Shown here in pieces: positions 30,439-38,334 of a stretch of 39,763 nucleotides of DNA. The notes beneath the pieces are model-generated. The model saw only the letters and a program-made list of their open reading frames with translations. It had not been told where the DNA came from and did no database searches. Both the position numbers and the translations under genes were made by a program. The stretch is from Rhizobium sp. Leaf306 (lineage in GTDB: Bacteria; Pseudomonadota; Alphaproteobacteria; Rhizobiales; Rhizobiaceae), in NCBI RefSeq assembly GCF_001423425.1, contig NZ_LMNX01000003.1, positions 924,858-964,620 on the forward strand, written 5' to 3'. Positions within the stretch are counted from its first letter, which is position 1. Each line of letters begins with the position of its first letter.

Positions 30439-32067
30439 TCAGTTGTCGAAGCGCCACTTGAGGGAGACGCCGCCGGTCGCGTTGTGGTCGAGCGCCGGAA
30501 TGGCGGAGAGGAGCCGGCGCGTGTAGCTTTCCTTCGGCCTGTCGAAGATCGCGTCGCGGTCGCCCTCCTCGATGATCCGGCCGTCCTGCATGACGACGAC
30601 GCGGTCGGCGACCTGTTCGACGACGCCAAGGTCGTGGCTGATGAACAGGCAGGAAAAGCCGTAGCGCTTCTGCAAGTCGGAGAAGAGGTCGAGTACCTGC
30701 GCCCGCACCGTCACGTCGAGGGCCGAGACCGGCTCGTCGGCGATCAGGAAGCGCGGGCGGCGGGCCATCGCGCGGGCGATGGCAACGCGCTGGCGCTGGC
30801 CACCGGAAAGTTCGTGCGGGTAGCGGCTGGCATAGCTGGCATCAAGGCCGACCTCCTCCAGCGTTTCCAGCGTCCGCTTGCGTTTGGCTGCCGCATCGAG
30901 GTTCGGCACCAGGCGCAGGGCTTCCTCGACGAGAGCGAGGATCGTCATGCGCGGATCGAGCGAGGAATACGGATCCTGGAACACCATCTGGCAGTTCATC
31001 CGGTAGTCCTGCCAGTCCTCGTCGCGCGCCCTTCCCTGGAAGCGGATCTCGCCTTCGTTTTCCCGGACGAGACCGGCAATGGTGCGGCCAAGTGTCGTCT
31101 TGCCCGATCCGGATCCGCCGACCAGCGCGACGACCTCGCCCTCGTGAATATCGATACTGACGCCGTGCAAGGCACGCTTCGCCTTGGCCTTGCGGAACAG
31201 CGACTTGCGGCCCGGGTAGTCGACGACGATATTCTTCGCCGACACCATCGGCGCCTTCGACATGTCGACCATGCGCGGTTCGCCCCGGAACGGCAGCGAG
31301 GACAAGAGCTTCTTCGTATAGTGGTGCTGCGGTGCTTCCAGCAGGTCTTCGGTGCGGCCGTGCTCGACGATCGAACCCTTTTCCATCACGACGATGCGGC
31401 TCGTATACCGGGCCACCATCGGCAGGTCGTGGCTGATCAGCAGGACGGCGGTGCCTTCGGCGCGGGTGAGCTCCACCATCAGTTCCATGACGTCGCGCTG
31501 GATGACGGCGTCGAGCGCCGTGGTCGGCTCGTCTGCAATCAGCAGCGCCGGCTTCAGCAGCATGACGGAAGCGAGCATGATGCGCTGGCGCATGCCGCCG
31601 GAGAATTCGTGCGGATAGGCGCCGAGCGCGCCCTCCGGATCGCGAATGCCGACGCGGCGGAGCATTTCGAGGATGCGGGCGCGCCGTTCGTCCGGCGAGA
31701 ACTTTGTGTGGAGGATGAGCCCCTCCTCCAGCTGCCGGCCGATGGTCATCGACGGGTTGAGCGAGGTCATCGGCTCCTGGAAGACAACGCCCACTTCGGC
31801 ACCGCGCAGGCGGCGAAGCTGACCGGCGTTGAGGCCGAGCACGTCGCGACCCTTGTACGAAATGGATCCGCCGGTGACCTGGATGGCCTGCGGCAGCAGC
31901 GAGATCAGCGCGCGGGTGGCGAGCGTCTTGCCGGAGCCGCTTTCGCCGACGATGCCGAAGATTTCGCCGGAAGCGATATCGAAGGAGATATCGTTGACGA
32001 CCTTGTGGCTGGTGCGCGCGACCTCCAGCGATAGGCCGCGAACGCTCAATAGCGTTTCCGTCGTCAT
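30439..32067 (-). CDS. dipeptide ABC double ATPase (DppD-DppF fusion type)
   Basis: The 542-aa protein starts at ATG 32067, overlapping the upstream permease stop as ATGA; a much longer frame to 32331 is not used. It contains two complete ATPase domains. Domain 1 (about 1-260) has Walker A GESGSGKTLATRAL, signature FSGGMRQRIMLASV and Walker B LLIADEPTTALDAVI. Domain 2 (about 275-540) has Walker A GGSGSGKTTLGRTI, signature LSGGQRQRVAIARAM and Walker B FLIADEPVSALDVTV. The fused layout is as in YejF/GsiA. It energises the peptide-type permeases. Confidence 0.95.
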   Translation of the reverse strand: MTTETLLSVRGLSLEVARTSHKVVNDISFDIASGEIFGIVGESGSGKTLATRALISLLPQAIQVTGGSISYKGRDVLGLNAGQLRRLRGAEVGVVFQEPMTSLNPSMTIGRQLEEGLILHTKFSPDERRARILEMLRRVGIRDPEGALGAYPHEFSGGMRQRIMLASVMLLKPALLIADEPTTALDAVIQRDVMELMVELTRAEGTAVLLISHDLPMVARYTSRIVVMEKGSIVEHGRTEDLLEAPQHHYTKKLLSSLPFRGEPRMVDMSKAPMVSAKNIVVDYPGRKSLFRKAKAKRALHGVSIDIHEGEVVALVGGSGSGKTTLGRTIAGLVRENEGEIRFQGRARDEDWQDYRMNCQMVFQDPYSSLDPRMTILALVEEALRLVPNLDAAAKRKRTLETLEEVGLDASYASRYPHELSGGQRQRVAIARAMARRPRFLIADEPVSALDVTVRAQVLDLFSDLQKRYGFSCLFISHDLGVVEQVADRVVVMQDGRIIEEGDRDAIFDRPKESYTRRLLSAIPALDHNATGGVSLKWRFDN

Positions 32068-32882
32068 TTCAGACCTCTCATGCGCGGGTCGAGCCGGTCG
32101 CGAAGGGCATCGCCCAGGAGATTGATGCCGAGCAGGGTCAACGCGATGCAGAGACCGGGGAAAAGGCCGAGCCAGACGGCCTGCTGGATGAAGGGTCGGC
32201 CGGCGGCCAGCATGTTGCCCCAGGTGGGCGCTGGCGGCGGCACACCGAGACCGAGGAAGGAGAGCGCGCTTTCCGATAGAATGGCCCATCCGAACATCGA
32301 GGTGGCGAGCACCGTGATCGGCGTTAGACAATTGGGCAGGACGTGGCGGAACATGGTGAACAGCTCGCCATTGCCCATTACCCGTGAAGCCTCGATGAAC
32401 TCCCGTTCCCGCAGTGACAGAACCGCGCCGCGCACCACACGCGCCATCGACGGCGTATAGGCGATGCCGAGCGCAAAGATGATGCCGTACTGGTTGGCAC
32501 CGAAGACGGCAAGCAGGCCGAGCGCCAGGAGGATGCCGGGAAAAGCCAGCAGCGCATTGTTGATCGCCATGATGACGCCATCCACCCAGCCGCGGGCATA
32601 GCCGCTGACAAGCCCGATCAGCGTGCCGCAGATAGTAGCAAAGCTAACGGTCAAGAAGCCGATCCAGACGCTCGCCTTGGCGCCAACCATCAGGCGGCTC
32701 AGTTCATCACGGCCGAACTCGTCGGTGCCCAGTAGATGCGCGGCACTGGGGGCGGCCAGGCGCGCGGTGAACGAGAGCTTCATCGGATCGAAGGGCGTCC
32801 AGACCATACCGAGGGCAGCGGTGGCGAGTAAGACGGCGATTAGGATCCCGCCGATGATGCCGTTGAGGGTGAACGTCTTCAT
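32064..32882 (-). CDS. dipeptide-type ABC permease (DppC-like)
   Basis: The 272-aa inner-membrane protein has the DppC N-terminal layout and PSAAHLLGTDEFGRDELSRL (the TDxxGRD motif), then the EAA loop REFIEASRVMGNGELFTMFR followed by HVLPNCLTPITV, and the C-terminal ESALSFLGLGVPPPAPTWGN and RDRLDPRMRGLK. It overlaps the genes on both sides by four bases (ATGA), indicating tight coupling with dppB-like and ATPase genes. Confidence 0.94.
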   Translation of the reverse strand: MKTFTLNGIIGGILIAVLLATAALGMVWTPFDPMKLSFTARLAAPSAAHLLGTDEFGRDELSRLMVGAKASVWIGFLTVSFATICGTLIGLVSGYARGWVDGVIMAINNALLAFPGILLALGLLAVFGANQYGIIFALGIAYTPSMARVVRGAVLSLREREFIEASRVMGNGELFTMFRHVLPNCLTPITVLATSMFGWAILSESALSFLGLGVPPPAPTWGNMLAAGRPFIQQAVWLGLFPGLCIALTLLGINLLGDALRDRLDPRMRGLK

Positions 32883-33823
32883 TCGGCAACAACCCGCGGA
32901 TCAAAGAGGGGATAGAGCAGGTCAACGGTGAGATTGACCAGCACGTAGGACAGGGCGACGAACAGCAGGCAGCCCTGGATGACCGGGTAGTCGCGGGCAA
33001 AGATGGCGTCGACCATCAGGCGTCCGAGGCCTGGGATAGTGAATACCGTCTCGATGACCGCGATGCCGCCGAGCAAATTGCCGAGGATGAGGCCGATCAT
33101 CGTCCAAGTCGGGCCAAAGGCATTCTTGAAGGCGTGGCGCCAGAGCACAGCACTCTCTGACAGGCCCTTGGCGCGGGCATGGGTGATGTAGTCGAGGCGC
33201 AGCACTTCCAATGTCGAGGCGCGCGCCATGCGGATCAGCACGCCGGCCTCGTGGATGACCAGCGTCATGACCGGCAGCACCAAGTAGAGCAGCCCGCCGA
33301 CGACGTTGGTTCCAATCGACACATAGCCGAGCACGGGCAGCCAGCCGAGTTTCAGACCGAAGAATAGGAGCAGCAGCAGGCCGAGCCAGAAGGTCGGGAT
33401 CGACAAGAGAACCGTTGCTGTCCCGACTAGCGCCAAATCGATGACACTGTTCTGCCGCCATGCGGCAATAACCCCTGCCGGGACGGCGATCAGGCTGGCG
33501 AGCAGCACCGCCACCAGAACGATCTCGGCGCTGACAGCGAAGCGCGACACCACCAGCGGTAGCACCGGCTCGTCGTTGACGATCGATTTGCCGAAATCGC
33601 CCTGCAGTACATTGCCAGCCCAGATGACAAATTGCTGCGGCATCGATTTGTCGAGCCCGAGTTCGGTGCGCATTTGGGCGATCTGCTCGGGCTGGGCCAT
33701 GTCGCCCAACATCAGGGCGGCCGGGTCACCGGGAATAAAGCGAATGAGGTCAAAGACGGTGATCGAAACGAGCACGATAGTTGGAAGCGCCATCATGAGA
33801 CGGCTCAGGATAAATCTCAGCAT
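32879..33823 (-). CDS. dipeptide-type ABC permease (DppB-like)
   Basis: The 314-aa permease begins MLRFILSRLMMALPTIVLVS, the standard DppB start, followed by IRFIPGDPAALMLGDMA and ELGLDKSMPQQFVIW. The EAA loop is LDYITHARAKGLSESAVLWR then HAFKNAFGPTWTM, with FTIPGLGRLMVDAIFARDYP near the end. GGGGATACT precedes the ATG. It is the first transporter gene of the operon, 180 bp after the LysR gene, with a candidate operator in the gap. Confidence 0.94.
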   Translation of the reverse strand: MLRFILSRLMMALPTIVLVSITVFDLIRFIPGDPAALMLGDMAQPEQIAQMRTELGLDKSMPQQFVIWAGNVLQGDFGKSIVNDEPVLPLVVSRFAVSAEIVLVAVLLASLIAVPAGVIAAWRQNSVIDLALVGTATVLLSIPTFWLGLLLLLFFGLKLGWLPVLGYVSIGTNVVGGLLYLVLPVMTLVIHEAGVLIRMARASTLEVLRLDYITHARAKGLSESAVLWRHAFKNAFGPTWTMIGLILGNLLGGIAVIETVFTIPGLGRLMVDAIFARDYPVIQGCLLFVALSYVLVNLTVDLLYPLFDPRVVAE

Positions 33824-33914
33824 AGTATCCCCGCGATTGATGGCCGGCTTTCCCTCCGGTCACCATCGGTTTCATTGCGGCAGACTATGAGGACACTGAG
33901 AGAATTGCGCAATA

Positions 33915-33932
33915 GTATGACAAATTTCATAC
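33915..33932. promoter_or_regulatory. candidate LysR-type operator upstream of the dipeptide operon
   Basis: GTATGA-CAAATT-TCATAC is a perfect interrupted palindrome of the T-N11-A type typical of LysR sites, 92 bp before the dppB-like start and 72 bp after the LysR stop. Its position in the only gap large enough for a promoter supports control of the operon by the adjacent regulator. Binding is inferred. Confidence 0.6.
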
Positions 33933-34003
33933 GCTTATGCGGCGTACACAGAATCTGTCCGCGAATAGCAGCGAATGCTTAAGATCAATTACCTGAATTT
34001 ATA

Positions 34004-34906
34004 TTAGCTCATTTGCGAACGCAGGATCTGTCGCTCCAGCGCGGCGCTGAGGGCTTGAGCAGCGATCGACAAAGGAACTCCTGCTGCCCGGGCTAGGCCG
34101 AAGTCCTGTGAGGCTCGTGGCACAAACGGTCTCTGGACCACCGGAAGATGACGGTAAAGGTTGGCGTAAAAGCTGCTGATGATCGTGACGCCTAGCCCGT
34201 GCGCTACATAGGAGCAGGCGGAGCTGTTGGTATGCGTCTCGATCTTCACCATCTGCTTGACACCGGCCCGCTTGAAGGTCTGGTCGAGCGACATGCGATT
34301 AGGCCGTTGCCGCCCTATCAGGATCAGAGGCACGTTACGAAGGTCCTTCGGGGAGACCTCTTCCAGCTGCGCGAGCGGGTGATCCTCAGGTACGACGCAG
34401 ACGCTGGTGCCGCTCGCGACTTTTTTAACAGCGATGCTGGGTGCCGTTTCGCCCTCCATGCGCAGAAAGCCGATGTCTATCACCCGCTCACCGACCAGTT
34501 TGTTGATCGCCGTCGTTGTTTCGAAAAAGGTCTCGATGCGAACGCTGGGGAAATCGCGGACGTAGTCCATTAACATAGCCGGGGCAAAGTTCTCCCACAT
34601 GCTACTTGGTAGACCGATTCTGACGATCTCCGGGCCGGACTTGCCGGCCCGCAGGTCTTCAGCATGGGTAGTCATGCGCTCAACGGCCAACAGCACATTT
34701 TCCGCATCGCGCCCCAGCGCTAGCGCCTCTGGTGTGGCGACGAGCCGTCCCTTATCACGGGCAAAAAGCGTGATAGAAAGATCCTGTTCTAGCTGCTGCA
34801 GCATGCGGCTTACGCCTGACTGGCTAAGCCCCATCACCTTTGCCGATGCAATCGTCGAGCCGGTTGCCAAAAGCGTCCGCAGCACTTCCATCTGCTTGAT
34901 GTTCAT
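34004..34906 (-). CDS. LysR-family transcriptional regulator
   Basis: The 300-aa regulator starts at ATG 34906 (MNIKQMEVLRTLLATGSTIA); a 23-residue upstream extension to 34975 is rejected. The HTH is SAKVMGLSQSGVSRMLQQLE followed by LFARDKGRLVATPEA. The effector domain has IVRIGLPSSMWENFAPAMLM, ETFFETTTAINKLVGERVID and VAHGLGVTIISSFYANLY. It lies just upstream of and in the same direction as the dipeptide operon, a less common arrangement than divergent. It probably activates the operon in response to a ligand of the pathway. Confidence 0.92.
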   Translation of the reverse strand: MNIKQMEVLRTLLATGSTIASAKVMGLSQSGVSRMLQQLEQDLSITLFARDKGRLVATPEALALGRDAENVLLAVERMTTHAEDLRAGKSGPEIVRIGLPSSMWENFAPAMLMDYVRDFPSVRIETFFETTTAINKLVGERVIDIGFLRMEGETAPSIAVKKVASGTSVCVVPEDHPLAQLEEVSPKDLRNVPLILIGRQRPNRMSLDQTFKRAGVKQMVKIETHTNSSACSYVAHGLGVTIISSFYANLYRHLPVVQRPFVPRASQDFGLARAAGVPLSIAAQALSAALERQILRSQMS

Positions 34907-35626
34907 GCCGCGGACATCCTTATTTATAAGTTCCTCGTATCGGCTGGCTGTGCCGCAAATGAGGAAATTGGCCACCGATCGTGAACATGTGGTGGCACTG
35001 ACGCAGCATTAGGTCAACTGGCAGCCCTAGCTCAAGCTTTGTGAACGCTGGGTAACACCGGAACCCGCCTGCCGTTCTCAGATGGCGAAACTAGAGTTAG
35101 ATCCGGACTCAGAGGAAGTTCCTGCGTATGACGCGGCGGCTAATGACGCGCCGAAGTGCGACTAGCTGTGCTAAGTATCTCACTCATGTCGCGTATGGAT
35201 CCGTAAGATCGGGTTGTGCAGTCCGCCTAGAAAATCACTATGAAGCCTATATACTCTTGTGCTTCTCCCCGTCTCGAATTCCTATGCCGATTGGGCGCAT
35301 AAAGACGAAGACCCTCCGCAACCGGCGCCTGGGCATCGACCAGCGAAAGGTGCGAGATGATTTTCGACGATTCGAGTGGCGCTGCGACCATCGTGGCTTG
35401 TGCCGCCCGCATTCAGTGGTGTCGGGAGCGGCTTCAGTGCGTTTCGTAATATTCGCCCGCTTTTTCCGCCAATCCGTCTTTCCCCGCCGCGACGTAACGA
35501 GGGCATGCCGTGGCTCCGACGTCATCTTCGGAACAGTTTGCGTTCTCGGTGCGGTCACGGTTGTGGCGATGATCATCTCCAACATCGCAACGAGCTGAGC
35601 TCTAAGAATTTGACGGAGTACAGGAA
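34907..35626. other. 720-bp gap without a recognisable gene
   Basis: Between the LysR gene and the PtsN-like gene only poor-quality frames occur (for example 35128-35598 on plus, 35247-35585 on minus), overlapping on both strands, Arg/Ser-rich and lacking family resemblance. A short frame at about 35082-35165 begins MAKLELDPDSEEVPAYDAAA and has an acidic, protein-like composition but only 27 codons; I do not call it. The region contains the promoter of the ptsN-like operon, not located precisely. Confidence 0.45.
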
Positions 35627-36070
35627 ATGTTAGTCCAAGATTTTCTCCTGGCGGAGAACGTCTCCGTTGGGTTGAGTTCGTCGTCGAAGCAACAGCTGTT
35701 GCGGCAGATATCTGAGAAGGCTGGCAAAACGACTTCGGTTTCGTCGCATCTCATCGCCAAAGCGCTATCCGACCGCGAGGGCCTGGGCTCTACGGGCATC
35801 GGGGGCGGTGTGGCGCTTCCCCATGCGGCAGTCGATGGACTGGAATCGGTATTTTGCCTCGTGGTTCTTCTGGCGCATCCGATCGACTTCGAAGCCGTGG
35901 ACGACGAGCCCGTCGACATCGTCATTCTGCTCCTGACACCAGCTTCGTCGCGGACGGAAGCTCTCAATGTCCTATCATGCGTCGCCAGGCGCTTTAGAGA
36001 GGGCGACGCTGTTCGAGGGCTACGGGCGGCGAGGACCGGTGACGAGGTTTTTGCAATCCTGACGGGGTGA
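35627..36070 (+). CDS. PTS EIIA-Ntr-like protein (PtsN family)
   Basis: The 147-aa protein has the fructose/Ntr EIIA fold: LLRQISEKAGKTTSVSSHLI, ALSDREGLGSTGIGGGVALP and the phospho-acceptor His66 in ALPHAAVDG, then VDIVILLLTPASSRTEALNV and a C-terminal helix. Length fits PtsN. In proteobacteria PtsN phosphorylation state regulates K+ transport (TrkA, KdpD/Kup-type systems) and nitrogen metabolism. A kup gene lies 1.5 kb downstream, so this copy may be dedicated to K+ uptake. It is probably a second PtsN in addition to a chromosomal rpoN-linked one (inference). AGGAAA precedes the ATG. Confidence 0.9.
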   Translation: MLVQDFLLAENVSVGLSSSSKQQLLRQISEKAGKTTSVSSHLIAKALSDREGLGSTGIGGGVALPHAAVDGLESVFCLVVLLAHPIDFEAVDDEPVDIVILLLTPASSRTEALNVLSCVARRFREGDAVRGLRAARTGDEVFAILTG

Positions 36071-36110
36071 CGCCCTGCTGGAACACGGAAAATCGACGCG
36101 TTCGCCGGCT

Positions 36111-36148
36111 CCATCCATCTGAAAGACCAACCCCATCCATCTGAAAGA
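36111..36148. repeat. 22-bp-period direct repeat between ptsN-like and dapA-like genes
   Basis: CCATCCATCTGAAAGA occurs exactly twice, at 36111-36126 and 36133-36148, with a 22-bp period (about two helical turns). It lies in the 124-bp gap upstream of the DapA-like gene, 47 bp from its start. It is a candidate protein-binding pair on one DNA face, or a small duplication. Confidence 0.85.
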
Positions 36149-36194
36149 GAAGCGATCGGTTCGACGTCTGATCTGGTCTCAACGGAAAATCACC

Positions 36195-37061
36195 ATGACT
36201 TGTTTTCAGGGCCCTGGCCCTTTCGCCATCACCGCGATGCTGACGCCGTTCTCTGGAACCGGGATCGATATCGCAGTCTTCGAGACCGAAGTCGGCCGCC
36301 AAGTCGGAGCAGGCATCGATGCTATCGTCGTTCACGACGTCATCGGGGAGGGCTGCGCACTCGATCACAGGGAGCAGGACCTGCTTCTGACAACGGCCGT
36401 CCGCCGTGCGGGCAGCAAATTGACTGTCATCGCCGCGACAGGATCGAACTGTACGGCAAAGACGATCGAACACTCCCTGAGGGCGCAGGAGCTCGGTGCA
36501 AAGGCCTTGTTGCTGACGGTGCCCTATTACACGAAGCCAACCCTAAAAGGCGTGATCGATCATTTCCGACAGATCGAAGCTGTTGTCCGGCTTCCGATCC
36601 TGATCGACGACGATCCGTCAAGGACGGCGCGAGATTTCGGGGAAGAGCTGCTGGTCGGTCTTGCCGACCTCGCCGGGATTGTCGGTGTTTGCCACGGCCC
36701 CGGACGTCTCGCCCACTTCGCCAATCTCAAGACCTCGCTGCGCACCCGGTTCAACCATTTATCCCGGGACGACCACTCCATGTCTTCCTTCCTGGCGCTG
36801 GGTGGATCGGGCGTCATATCGGCGCTGACCAACATCCGCCCAGCGCCGATGACGTCATCGAACCGGACCGTCGATGCGAGGTCTATCCCCCAGCTGGATG
36901 CGTGCGACGTCGCGGCACTAAAACTTGCCGTCTCGCTGGATCGCCCCTTTCCCACCAACGTTCGGCTGCCGCTGGTGCCGCTCGAGCGGGACGAAGAAAT
37001 CGCCCTGCGCGCTGCATGCGCGGAGACTTTCGGAGCGACCGTGAACCACGCCGCAGCCTGA
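36195..37061 (+). CDS. DapA-like (DHDPS/NAL family) protein lacking the catalytic lysine
   Basis: The 288-aa protein has the TIM-barrel of dihydrodipicolinate synthase/N-acetylneuraminate lyase: GPFAITAMLTPFSGTGIDIA, TVIAATGSNCTAKTIEHSLR, ALLLTVPYYTKPTLKGVIDH and FLALGGSGVISALTNIRPAP. The key residues are changed. The Schiff-base Lys of the GxxGIKEA motif is Cys166 here (GIVGVCHGPG), the catalytic Tyr before PSRT is Asp138, and the GTTGE threonine loop reads HDVIGEG. Arg143 and Tyr111/112 remain. It cannot use the normal lysine-imine mechanism, so it may be a pseudoenzyme, a sensor or have another activity. It sits between PtsN-like and Kup genes. The frame is intact, so it is not simply a pseudogene. 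Confidence 0.85.
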   Translation: MTCFQGPGPFAITAMLTPFSGTGIDIAVFETEVGRQVGAGIDAIVVHDVIGEGCALDHREQDLLLTTAVRRAGSKLTVIAATGSNCTAKTIEHSLRAQELGAKALLLTVPYYTKPTLKGVIDHFRQIEAVVRLPILIDDDPSRTARDFGEELLVGLADLAGIVGVCHGPGRLAHFANLKTSLRTRFNHLSRDDHSMSSFLALGGSGVISALTNIRPAPMTSSNRTVDARSIPQLDACDVAALKLAVSLDRPFPTNVRLPLVPLERDEEIALRAACAETFGATVNHAAA

Positions 37062-37173
37062 ACACTATGCGGTCTATATTTCTTTGCCACGAAGCCACAT
37101 CGATTTCCACATGCCCTCGGGCTTAGTTTCTTTTGGCGCTGTTGAACGCGCCTTAAGCAGAAGGAAAAACGAA

Positions 37174-37431
37174 ATGACGATCGAAGAACAGTCCGCCGAC
37201 ATGAGCGTTTCCCACCCGGGCGACATGGCTTTCGCCGGACCGAGATTTCTGATTGGCAGAGGTCGTCGGGGTGGATGGATCGTCAACGACCGCCTCGGGC
37301 TGGTCGGTGGCATTTTCGTCAACGAAGCAGCAGCCCGTCATTTTGCAATCGAAGAGGCTGACAGGCACCCAGAACTCATAGCCGTACTGGACGATGCGGC
37401 GATCGAGCTGGAGTTCCGCAAGGCGGGATAA
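37174..37431 (+). CDS. conserved rhizobial small protein (85 aa), unknown function
   Basis: ATG 37174 with AAGGAAAAACG upstream begins MTIEEQSADMSVSHPGDMAF. The core FLIGRGRRGGWIVNDRLGLV then GGIFVNEAAARHFAIEEADR, ending HPELIAVLDDAAIELEFR, resembles short rhizobial proteins with a GGIFVNxxAAxxFA motif seen beside regulatory and transport genes. It is soluble, with no signal peptide or Cys. The function is unknown. It lies 112 bp after the DapA-like gene and 190 bp before kup, possibly in the same operon. Confidence 0.68.
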   Translation: MTIEEQSADMSVSHPGDMAFAGPRFLIGRGRRGGWIVNDRLGLVGGIFVNEAAARHFAIEEADRHPELIAVLDDAAIELEFRKAG

Positions 37432-37621
37432 CCAGCCTCGTCTTATTCCCTTTCGAACTGTGGAAGTGCAGTGCTGCCTTTGGTAGAAGCGCGCCGCGGA
37501 CTATAAGACCGCGCGTACGTTTTGAAATTGCGGCGATCGCTCCTGAAGCGTTTGCCCTATGATCGGATTGCTCCATATAGCCCGAAGGGCCAGATGGCCG
37601 TAACCGCCTGAAAGGCCCAAG

Positions 37622-37978
37622 ATGACATCCCACGCGCCTGCGTCCGCCGATACGTCCGAGACGCGGAAGTTTCTTGTGCTCTTGCTGGGATCGATCGGTG
37701 TCGTCTACGGGGATATTGGCACCAGCCCGCTCTATGCTTTCCGCGAAGCCCTGCGTCCTTTTTCGGGCGACGGCATCCAGCATGTGGAAGTGGTCGGCCT
37801 CATCTCGCTGATGATCTGGACGCTGACGATCATCGTGACGTTCAAATATGTCCTGTTTCTCCTGCGCGCAGACAATGATGGCGAAGGCGGAACGCTGTCA
37901 CTGCTTGCCCTCCTGATGAAAAAGACGGGGAGCTACATGCCCGTTCTTTTCTTCGCGGGTCTGATATGGATGCCCTGA
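37622..37978 (+). pseudogene. kup: kup K+ transporter, truncated after about 115 codons
   Basis: The start is intact: [20 protein letters not shown], then [20 protein letters not shown] (the Kup/KT signature), [20 protein letters not shown] and [20 protein letters not shown]. The protein then reads [13 protein letters not shown] and stops. A normal Kup has about 620-640 residues and continues after FFAGLI with a GAALFFGD-type motif. The break falls at about 37961-37968, where the sequence switches to aapJ. So the last five-sixths of kup are missing and no K+ transporter can be made. AAAGG precedes the ATG. Confidence 0.92.
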
Positions 37979-38319
37979 CGCCGGCCGTGCGCCACGGGGA
38001 CGACAACTGGACGGATATCGTCAACTGGTCGATCCAGGCACTCCTCAATGCGGAGCTGTATGGCATTACCCAGGCCAACATTGACGAGATGATGAGCTCG
38101 GACGACCCGCGGGTAAAGCGCTTCCTCGGCGTCGAGCCCGGCAACGGCAAGGCGCTCGGGCTCGATGACAAGTTCGCCTACAATATCGTCAAGCAGCTCG
38201 GCAACTATGGCGAAATGTTCGACCGCAACCTTGGCGCCGGCAGTCCTCTCAAGATCGAACGCGGCCCTAACAGGCTGTTTTCCGATGGCGGGCTGATGTT
38301 CCCGATGGCCTTTCAATAG
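37966..38319 (+). pseudogene. aapJ: aapJ 3' fragment (amino-acid-binding protein)
   Basis: The frame begins in the rearranged junction and reads [20 protein letters not shown], then SIQALLNAELYGITQANIDEMM, PRVKRFLGVE, LGLDDKFAYNIVKQLGNYGE and MFDRNLGAGSPLKIERGPNR, ending GGLMFPMAFQ. This is the C-terminal third of AapJ, the periplasmic binding protein of the general L-amino-acid transporter (about 340 aa when whole). The signal peptide and the first two-thirds are gone, replaced by the 5' end of kup. The remaining piece cannot function. Confidence 0.9.
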
Positions 38320-38334
38320 CGATTGGTGTCGATA

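Noticed and set aside
30484..32034. 516-codon plus-strand frame opposite the double ATPase
   Set aside because: Antisense of a gene with two full sets of Walker motifs; no ribosome-binding site or family pattern.
35128..35598. 156-codon plus-strand frame in the gap before ptsN
   Set aside because: Arg/Ser/Cys-rich, no family, overlaps similar poor frames on both strands, no Shine-Dalgarno.
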